Shown: positions 56,855 through 64,000 of the stretch, piece after piece
Layout of the letters: the number at the start of each line of letters is the position of its first letter
Position numbering within the stretch: the first letter of the stretch is position 1
The notes under the pieces: model-generated
Seen by the model: only the letters and a program-made list of their open reading frames with translations
The model's database searches: none
Told to the model about the DNA's origin: nothing
Origin: Tausonia pullulans
Taxonomy: Eukaryota; Basidiomycota; Tremellomycetes; Cystofilobasidiales; Mrakiaceae
Direction of reading: 5' to 3'
Length of the DNA stretch: 64,000 nt
NCBI GenBank assembly: GCA_951802195.1
Contig: OX637628.1
Coordinates: 1,116,001 to 1,180,000 of the forward strand
Position numbers and translations under genes: made by a program

Positions 56855-57913
56855 GGCGTTGAGTAAGGCGGACAGGGCAGGGCGGAGGAGACGGAGGCTT
56901 CCAGCGACGGCGAAGAGGGCAGGCGGGCAGAGCAGGCCAGCGCTGGAAGAAGCGGCGATCCGTTCGAGCAGAAGCTAAAGGAAGGAGGGGAGCGTGGACG
57001 TTGGGCGACGATGCCGAATTGGCACGCCCGGAAAAGAGAGAGAACGAGGGGGGAAAACGAGCGAGAGGAGGAAGGAGTTGAGAGAAGAACGCGGCCGGGG
57101 CCAAGCTGATCGACAGGCACACGGACGACGCGCGCGGCTCCACGCGAGCGCGGGGACAACGGAGGGAAGACCAGAGTTTATTTCGACGGGCGATCCTCGC
57201 CCGTTGCTTCGCTTGGTCCAGAGAGGGAGAGCAAGCAGCCTGCCTGTGGCTGGTCTGAGTCCGGTAAGTTGCACTCCGTACTCCGGTCGACGCCAGCTCT
57301 CTCTGTATTTGGGGTTTGGCCGTCCACTGCGTCTGGTGTGGCAAGGGAACGCCACCACCAGGGCAAAAGAGTCCGGACGACTTTGAGAATGAGCCATCAG
57401 CTAACTCTTTGAAGCAAGCATTTGAAGCAAGCATGCCATCTCATGCGTGTGGAGTCCGATTTGCAGCTGACGCCGCAATATCTCGCTATGACGTTCTGGT
57501 GCAGAACAGGCAGGTATGCGTTCGGGACGAGGTGATGGCAGGCCAACAACTAGTACCATTAGCGTGTCGCTCAGGCACGCTCTGATCACTAGCGCCCGAA
57601 CCCCGTCGGCGCCGCCGCTCAGGGGCCACTTGTCCCCTCCCCAAAAGCGGAGCCCCAGCCAGCATGAGAAATCCAGCCATGGATAAGGTCGGGGAAAGCA
57701 TGCCTCTTTGCCGACCCATGCGCTATCGGGTGCGAGCTAGCGTCGGGTTGCAAACGCGCGCGTGCGCGAAGCGTTCCACGGCTGCGTGCTTGCCTCGAAC
57801 TCTCTGCTCTGGCGAGCTTGCGTGTCTCTCTCCAGAAGAAGCTTGTCGCTGGGGCCTGCAGTGGACAAGCATGCAAAGCTCGAACCGTCATGATAGCCTC
57901 GTTGTCTCGTCAT
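56855..57913. other. Intergenic gap upstream of fucosyltransferase-like gene
   Basis: About 1 kb of GC-rich sequence with GA-rich blocks. Some open frames (for example 57434 minus) show Arg/Pro composition and no family. No gene is supported. Serves as promoter for the minus-strand gene starting at 56854. Confidence 0.35.
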
Positions 57914-58047
57914 GCTCCTCCCCCTCCTCCCCCTCCTCCCCCTCCTCCCCCTCCTCCCCCTCCTCCCCCTCCTCCCCCTCCTCCCCCTCCTCCCCCTCCT
58001 CCCCCTCCTCCTCCTCCTCCCCCTCCTCCTCCTCCTCCCCCTCCTCC
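57914..58047. repeat. (CTCCCC)n / (CTCCTCCCC)n repeat
   Basis: About 135 bp of nearly pure polypyrimidine on the plus strand (CTCCTCCCCCTCC repeats). It lies just past the stop of the two-span membrane-protein gene at 58144, so it may be in that gene's 3' UTR. The complementary strand is polypurine. It could form a triplex. Length is likely variable. Confidence 0.85.
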
Positions 58048-58143
58048 GACCGCAAGTCGAGGAGCTCCGTCCCCAGCTGCTATTCGACTACTGCCGCTTC
58101 TGCGTCCTTTGCTCTTGGCGTCTTTAGGAAAAGTCAGGCGATG

Positions 58144-60479
58144 TCAGAAGGAGACAATCTCATCTTCAGAGCTACTTCGGGTGGAAGTACACGAACCATC
58201 GACAGCCTGAGCGAATCTGCCAACGATCATACGCAGGCCCTCCATCTCAAGCGCAACGTCGATATCCTCCTCGTCCTTGAGGGCGAGGACGGCTCCCGGG
58301 TCGTTTGGGTCATGAGACAGGGAAGCTTGGGAGGAGCCCCCGGCGAACCAGCCGATGACTTGCAGAAAATGTGACGAGTCAGTATGACTAATGAGCGAAG
58401 GAGAACAAGGAGATGAAGACACAGACCGCCAGCCCGGAACCATCCGACTGATATTTTAAAAGGAGCGAGTGGTCAGCCATGCTCGTAGGGGTTCAATGGC
58501 ATTCAGCAACCGCGGTACCCCTCAAGGCTCAGAACGACACACCATTGTCGCGATACCCAACAAGCTGCGTCCGCAGGTCCTCCATCCCCCTCCGAAGATC
58601 TCTCAGCCGGCTGACGCTCTCCTTTACAAGTTTGAGATCGCGCTTCACCACGGCCCGCCTCTCGAACCCTCCAGACTTCTCCAATCCACCCTCGCTTGTC
58701 TTGAGGACACCCAGCTCCTTCTTCATCCCTTCAAGGAGACCCTTCCAGATGGGCTCCTTCGCGAGCTCCTGGGCGAGCTCAAGTCCTTCCGCGAAGAACT
58801 CTTCCTGCAATCGGCCACCGAGGGAGGACGCTCGGCCAGCGAGCGGAAGGGCTTGCTCGATCGATTGCTCGAGCGCCGTCAGAGACGTTGAGAGGTGGGA
58901 GATGAGCGAGTTGAGGGAGGGACGAAGGTGGGCTGCTGATTCCGGAGTTCGCGAGGCCACGAGTGAGGGGTCGTCACTGGATGGGGGGGAAAGGAGAAGA
59001 AGCTGGGATTCGAGGCGGGTGAACTAGAAGGGCGGGAGGTCTCAGCACCGATAGCAGGTCTGAACTCAAAAGAAAGACAGAGCAAACCTCGTGGACGATC
59101 CAGGAGAAAGAGTTGACGCCCTGGGAGTTGATGGATATGACTGTAAGGGATGGCGAAATCAGCAGGAGGGCAGAGAGCGGCTGCTAGAATTCCAGACCGG
59201 CGATCCTCACGCTTGTCCTTCATGTCACGCGTCATATCACCAAGATCGACCTTAATAATGGTCGTCGCATTAGGAGACACTCTTTGGCGCATGGCAAGAG
59301 ACACGCACCAGCTCATTGGCGAGGATGTCCCTGTCGGCGAGATTGCTTCCTCTCTTGACGGTGAAAGCCAGTTCCCAAATCTCAGTCTGACCAGACATAG
59401 ATCAGCCTTTCCCCCCAAAAGCAAGGTAAGGCTGCCAACACCCTCACTTGATGCAGCATCCCCATCGCATCAAGATCGCTCAATTCGACGATGCTCTGAA
59501 AGATGTCCGACGCTCTACCAGCCTCCTCGCGAAGGCGGCGGGCGACAAGGCCCACTTTAAGATCCGGCTCCTTGACTGAATAGCCGGGGGGACAGAAGAG
59601 GTGGAGCGTCGTACAGGTGAGGGCGGTGATGGGTGAGAGGAGGGAGACGGAAGTTGCCGATTGAAGGACGGAGAGCGGGAAGATGAGCACACTCGTCACT
59701 GTAACAGGAGCGTACATCATCAGAGTCAGAAAGCGACATTCCTTTCGTCGACAAGTGCGAGGGACAGTGGTAGCCCTCTCAGATCCTTGCGGACGTCGAC
59801 CAGGCGACGGCGAGTTCCAAGTAGAGGCAAGACGGACGTCGCGCGGACGAAGCCTCGGCTCAGGTCTTCATAGCGTCCGTGAAGCTCTCATTGATACCGG
59901 CCATCCATAGTCGACGTCGGCACCGAGAGATTCGACGAGTTGAGCGACAGATCGTTCGTGTCGCGTTGAAAGCAACCGGCCTGTCACACCGCCGCTGCCT
60001 TGTTCATGCGTACAATCCAACTCACAGCTCGAGAGACTTTGATAAGCTGACCATCCGATCGAGAGGAGCGGTAGAGCCACCAAGAAAGCGAGCAATCCCA
60101 ATAGGATCGGCTGCCAGAATGCGATCAAGACGAGGCCGGCCCCACGGAAGAGAAGACGGAAAAGGTCGCTCGTCTTGTGAACGAGCCGGGAAGCGACAGA
60201 TGGTAAGACCGCTGCAGCTTGTGGAGCAGGGTAGGCTGCTTTGGCTTCTTTGGCTGGAGGAGGTGGGGTCGGCGTCGGCAACCGGATGGGGAGCGGCGCT
60301 GGTGGTGGAGAGCGTAGGCCGCCCAGGTGTTGAGGGGCCTCGACGGCGAATCGGGTTGGTGTTGGGAATGCTGGAATAACAGCCGGCTGACTCGTCGAAG
60401 CTGACGGTGGCGGATTGCCTCCCTGCTTGGCTGGGGAGGATGCCGGGGTGAATGCTGGTGTCTTCTTTCGTCTTGTCAT
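58144..60479 (-). CDS. Two-span membrane protein with C-terminal coiled coil (unrecognised)
   Basis: Family not recognised. The ATG at 60479 opens a basic, Pro-rich cytosolic tail (about 110 residues) followed by a first span, RGAGLVLIAFWQPILLGLLA, with FLVALPLLSIGW. After a short exon (ELHGRYEDLSRGF, then GTRRRLVDVRKDLRGLP, LSLALVDERN) a second span reads LTSVLIFPLSVLQSATSVSL. The following domain (CPPGYSVKEPDLKVGLVARR, then DIFQSIVELSDLDAMGML) and a short helix precede a coiled coil (SLTALEQSIEQALPLAGRAS, LELAQELAKEPIWKGLLEG, RAVVKRDLKLVKESVSRLRD). The tail runs to SSSEDEIVSF with the stop at 58144. At least six exons. Nuclear envelope or ER placement is only a guess. Confidence 0.65.
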
Positions 60480-61244
60480 TCCTCGTCGTTGGAGTTCAGG
60501 AGGGCGATGAACGCGCGAGGAGATCGGGAAGCCTCAAGGCAACATCGACGTCATCGAGATCTGGCGTACCAGTTCATCGACCATAACGCATTCGTAAGGA
60601 AGATCCTACGCTGAGACTGCTGCAGTCGAGCAAAGTAGGTCGAAGTGACGCGTAGAGAGAGGAGTAGAGAAGAGCAAACGAAAAAGGGTGCATCACACCG
60701 TCACTGGCCGAATGCGATCTTTCAAGGTTGCCTGTCACGCGCACCTTCTAGCCTCACGCTCTACTCGTGATGCAAGCGGCGATCACTTCGCTATCCTCCC
60801 TAAGAGACGACTAAGGCCCCTATGCGTTTATCCTCTCTATGCAGCCAAGCCGCTTGACATGGTATCGGAGGTACAGCTCACATTTCAACAAACCCAGGGA
60901 AAGTAGATGCACATGCCGAAGACAGCAAGGATAAAGGCAGAAGAAGAGGAAGGGAACGGGGGCGGAGATTACAGAATCAAAGTTGAGGCAGAAGGGCAGG
61001 ATATCTTGCCAAAAGCGAGATTGCGTATTGAACGTAATAATAAAAGATGAAAATGGGCGCAGTGTGATATCAGCCCCGGTAGGAGAGCAGGGTAGGGTGG
61101 ATATGAGGACGAGATAGGGAGATCATCCGCGTCATGTTTCTGTGAGTTATGTTGGAGAGACGAGATTCGAGCTCATTCTGTGCTCTTGTCCCTGACTTTC
61201 ATTCTGACGCCCTCGGCTCGAGCTGAAACACTAAGTCAAATGGC
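60480..61244. other. Intergenic gap before LINE cluster B
   Basis: About 760 bp. AT-richer than the coding neighbours; contains GATGAAAATGGGCG and AACGTAATAATAAAAGATG. No gene is seen. The right end is the ragged edge where LINE copy B starts. Confidence 0.3.
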
Positions 61245-62270
61245 GAACATGAAGCTGATGAAGCGGGCCCAGATGCGGGTCTAGGCTGGAACCTCTGGTC
61301 GGAAGACGTCCTAGGTCCACTGGGCTCGAGCAGGACGGGGGCGGTAAATGAGCGAGAGGACGAAGCCGAACCTGCCATGCTCATGGACGGGGTCTCCAGG
61401 CGAAGTCTCTCGAGCTCGCGCCGCCCGCAGGTCCAGAGTGTATCGTGGGCTGTGTCCTCAAAGTCGTCGAGGAGGGGTTTGGGGCATAGTGGGAAGCGGT
61501 CCAGGTAAATCGCCTTTGAGTAGATGTACTGGCTGATGGTGTTGCATCGAGTGGTAAGCGGGATGTCGTGAAATGGGATACGGGCCAAGCGCATCTTCTG
61601 GGTTCTGATGGCGTTGGTTCAGAGATCATACGAGATCCGGGTTGGCATCACGCCCATAAGGGGCGCCCAGGAACTCGAATGACTCGGTCTGGACAAGCCA
61701 GTCGCGGCGTGTCGGTGGTGTGTCGATACACCGGGCTCCAAGGGGTACAAGAAAGACATTTGGTAGTTCAGCTTGCTCGCCACGGCTTTCCCGTATCCAC
61801 GAAGACAGACAGTGGCCTCGTCAACATCTCCCCAGGTCCGGAAGCGCATGCTGAGGTCGTTGGAAAAGAGGAGAGGCTTCCGGGAGTGTATGCATGGGAA
61901 ATGGTGGGGGAGATTTGCTTGGGAGCGTGCAAGTGAGTGGCTCTATGAGGCTATGAGGATGACTCGAGCAGCAAAATCGCCCTGGCAAACGCCGGACGGA
62001 GATGAAATGCAGTCAAGGCTTCATCCATTGATCATGAGACGCGCGTTCTAGAAGCTCAGCGTCTAGGCCGATCCAGGCGCCGGGTTGGGGCCCAGAAGTC
62101 TATTCGGCCGGGGCAGGGGCCGACAGGTCGTGAGAGACCCTGTCGTACACCTTCTCGAAATCAACCTGGATGAGGATCCCGGATATAAGATTCTCGTCGT
62201 CGATGGCGAGCTGAAGGGCGGATATGCTGCGGCCAGATATGGGCTGACAGATTCTCACAGGTGGAGCGAG
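61245..62270 (-). mobile_element. Non-LTR retrotransposon (LINE) fragment, copy B
   Basis: Read on the minus strand, a reverse-transcriptase piece comes first: SISALQLAIDDENLISGILI followed by QVDFEKVYDRVSHD, the family motif D-F-K-YDRV. Then, after frame changes, FRTWGDVDEATVCLRGYGKA, VASKLNYQMSFLYPLEPG, a post-RT block in the -1 frame (ESFEFLGAPYGRDANPDLV) and IPLTTRCNTISQYIYSKAIY. The last 375 bp are about 99% identical to 12843-13213 of copy A (three mismatches by eye), and both share the same frame change and stop. At 61245 the match ends abruptly. The catalytic YxDD segment is not seen. Confidence 0.8.
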
Positions 62271-62848
62271 AGGAGGTAGCGGTGGCGCCGGGGGAGAGAG
62301 GGGGGGGGGGTGGGGGGGGGTGGTAAAGGGAACGTTCAGCCAGCCAAAGGTTCGCGTGGGCAGGCTGGAGAGGTCTCCGCGATTGGAGATCTGTATCGAA
62401 CGTAGAGAAAAACGTCATTCCAGTAGTTCGTATCAGATTTGACTTCTTCGTACCGTGCCCAGAGGTAATCCTGCCATCTCGCAGGGAGAACTCTTTGGAG
62501 CGTTTTGATGGGATACCACCATCTGCCTGGGATGAATCACTGCCCATTGTATGGGGCAAAGAACACATACCCAGCTTAGATTGGCGGGCCGAGGTCCTCT
62601 AATGAACTCTGAACCCTCCAGGTGCTCGGAGCTCCGTTTTATAAGCCCTTGGGTCGAGGCTCATTGTATGGATGATCCGCTTGCGAATGCGGATCGATGC
62701 GGGAAGCTCCGGTCTAAAGTGCACATCGCCAGCCCACTGAGCTCGCGCTTTGATCAGCCGGGATCGGAATAGCGTGAAGCCGAAGTCACCGAGGTCTCGA
62801 GGCGTTCCCAGACGCTCACTGCTAACGTCTTTGTGTTCTGATATGTAG
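62271..62848. other. Unexplained part of LINE cluster B
   Basis: About 580 bp between LINE fragment B and tail B. It holds a G-rich run (62300-62323). One minus-strand frame (62568-62340) is open but with no family resemblance; it may be an N-terminal part of the LINE. No independent gene is supported. Confidence 0.3.
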
Positions 62849-63075
62849 TTTTTTTTTTGTATTTAAGTCATGAGTTATACGTAGAGAACGAGGTGACCCT
62901 ATGAGAGATGGCGAGTTGTAGCTAGATTGAGGGAAAGCGGACATGACCGAGCGCGAGGACGTCGACAGAGGCGCTGTGGGAAGAGGGTTGTTCGAAACCG
63001 GGGATGGTGGTTGGCCGAACGTCGTGGTAGGCGCCGTAAGAAAGGGGGTCGGTCGAACTACCAGGGATGAGTCTG
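62849..63075 (-). mobile_element. 5'-truncated retroelement tail ending in poly(A), copy B
   Basis: Reverse complement of copy A1: GGCCAACCACCATCCCCGG, GCGCTCGGTCATGTCCGCTT, CTAGCTACAACTCGCCATCT, CATAGGGTCACCTCGTTCTC, then ACTCATGACTTAAATACAAA and a 10-bp A run at the left end (62849-62858). By eye about 80-85% identical to A1. It also carries the repeated GGTTCGRCC unit. It points away from the adjacent tRNA-Ala and lies on its 5' side, as A1 does for tRNA-Gly. Confidence 0.7.
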
Positions 63076-63172
63076 AGGGAGTTGTAAACTGGGCACTCGA
63101 ATAAAGTTGTGGACCTGAACAAATTTGATTTTATAAATTTACGTGCAATCTTCCGTACATCAAGTCTTCATT

Positions 63173-63245
63173 GGGGGTTTAGCTCAGTTGGTAGAGCGTT
63201 CGCTTCGCATGTGAAAGGTCATGAGTTCAACTCTTATAGCCTCCA
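63173..63245 (+). tRNA. tRNA-Ala (CGC)
   Basis: 73 nt. The acceptor stem GGGGGTT pairs with AGCCTCC (one G-U and one U-G). D arm: GCTC AGTTGGTA GAGC. Anticodon stem TTCGC/GTGAA with loop TTCGCAT, anticodon CGC for alanine. T arm: ATGAG-TTCAACT-CTTAT. Discriminator A. There is no intron. The T stem and acceptor have several weak pairs, so the gene could be drifting, but all arms are present. Confidence 0.85.
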
Positions 63246-64000
63246 AATAACTTTTGTTGTGCGAGATACTCTCATCTTGAGCACTTGTGTTGCCCCATTT
63301 GGTAGCAACCCCTGTGACAGGCATTCCCCTTCCTGCTTCTTGTCCTTGCCGTCCATCATAGACACCTTCTCATCATTTCTGTCTCTGTGAGTGTTGTCAC
63401 ACCTGTCCATTGCGTCGTTCTGCATGGGAGTTACGACAAATTGAGCGAGCGTCAACCTTGATTTCTCGGCCCTCATCAAACGCGCATGCCTTCCACTATC
63501 TAGTGTGGCGAGGTGACATGACCTTGCGCGGCAGCGGTCATCTAGACCCTGCAGTAGTTCAGCCAGTCTGACTGCAGGAGCAATTGCTCGCGCAGCAGCG
63601 CACCGACTTCGACGAAGCCTCGAAGGCAGAGCACGAAAAGACATGCAATCTTACAACGTCCGCGAGCTCTACTACCTCTTCGGGCTCTTCTTGCCATCTC
63701 TTCAATCTCCTTTGCACTCCAATACTGCTTATGCGGCCTCCTGCTTCGCGTCTTGACTACCTGAGCCATATGAGTGGCCAGGGCTGGACGGAGCCGAACG
63801 CTGATTCGGCGTCTTTAGAAGAGAGCAGGGGAAGTAGCTGACGCCCAGCCAATTGTCCGGTCCCAGCGCTCAGTGTCCTGCCCCAGCCAGAAGATCGACA
63901 GTTTCGCTCAATCGAAAGGATTGGACTGCCAAGGATCGGGTCAAGTCTACTAAAACCAAAGCGTGGCCGCCAGATTGGACAACATATGGACCCACGAGGG
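63246..64000. other. Right-edge region, no gene supported
   Basis: After the tRNA there is an oligo-T-poor flank. A minus-strand frame at 63769-63542 opens with a basic stretch (QVVKTRSRRPHKQYWSAKEI) but no family is recognised and it may run off the window. I do not call it as a gene. Confidence 0.3.

Noticed and set aside
57664-58374. Open frame made of Ser-Pro repeats across the CTCC tract
   Set aside because: Low-complexity frame generated by the repeat; flanks look non-coding.
62340-62568. Minus-strand open frame beside LINE copy B
   Set aside because: No recognised family; could be part of the LINE but cannot be shown, so left as unexplained.
63542-63769. Basic 75-residue minus-strand frame near the right edge
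   Set aside because: No family match and no clear splice support; may be partial, but not enough to call.
1-64000. Whole-window search for a biosynthetic cluster, CRISPR array, LTR element or Polinton
   Set aside because: No paired long terminal repeats, no integrase or capsid genes, no CRISPR-like spacing, and neighbouring genes serve unrelated pathways.

Overview
The window looks like nuclear DNA from a GC-rich basidiomycete yeast. The style fits the red-yeast lineage (Pucciniomycotina, Microbotryomycetes; Rhodotorula or Sporobolomyces-like), but that placement is inferred from protein character and gene architecture only. The evidence is dense protein genes broken by many short GT-AG introns with CT-rich ends, low-complexity Ser/Thr/Pro/Ala tails, short intergenic gaps, and eukaryote-only genes: COG3, EMC4, TVP23, a KDM4-type demethylase, PI31, a farnesylatable DnaJ, complex I NDUFS6 and WRAP73. 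There is no operon structure. Genes lie in convergent, divergent and tandem pairs.

Layout. 0-11 kb: the 5' part of a secreted protein (minus), a secreted 5'-nucleotidase (plus), an unrecognised protein (minus), mitochondrial ribosomal protein bL17m (minus) and Golgi TVP23 (plus). 11.7-13.9 kb: an intron-bearing tRNA-Gly whose 5' side carries broken non-LTR retrotransposon (LINE) pieces. 15-32.4 kb: a possible 56-residue protein, proteasome regulator PI31, an amino-acid transporter, an unrecognised coiled-coil protein, COG3, and a JmjN/JmjC/extended-PHD histone demethylase. 32.5-41.4 kb: a class I DnaJ, an Ngl2-like nuclease, NDUFS6 and WRAP73. 41.9-53.3 kb: a large Ala/Ser/Thr-rich coiled-coil protein, a weak multi-exon gene candidate, EMC4 and a leucine-rich-repeat protein. 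54.2-60.5 kb: an O-fucosyltransferase-like type II membrane protein and a two-span membrane protein with coiled coil. 61.2-63.3 kb: a second LINE cluster in the opposite orientation, again on the 5' side of a tRNA gene (tRNA-Ala).

Most genes are housekeeping and serve different pathways: Golgi and ER membrane traffic (TVP23, COG3, EMC4), mitochondria (bL17m, NDUFS6), protein quality control (PI31, DnaJ), RNA and chromatin (Ngl2-like, KDM4-like) and microtubule anchoring (WRAP73). I see no gene cluster with a joint function. The most unusual structure is the pair of LINE/tail clusters. Both sit on the 5' flank of a tRNA gene with the same geometry. They share a segment of about 375 bp that is about 99% identical by eye, and they lie in inverted orientation about 49 kb apart.
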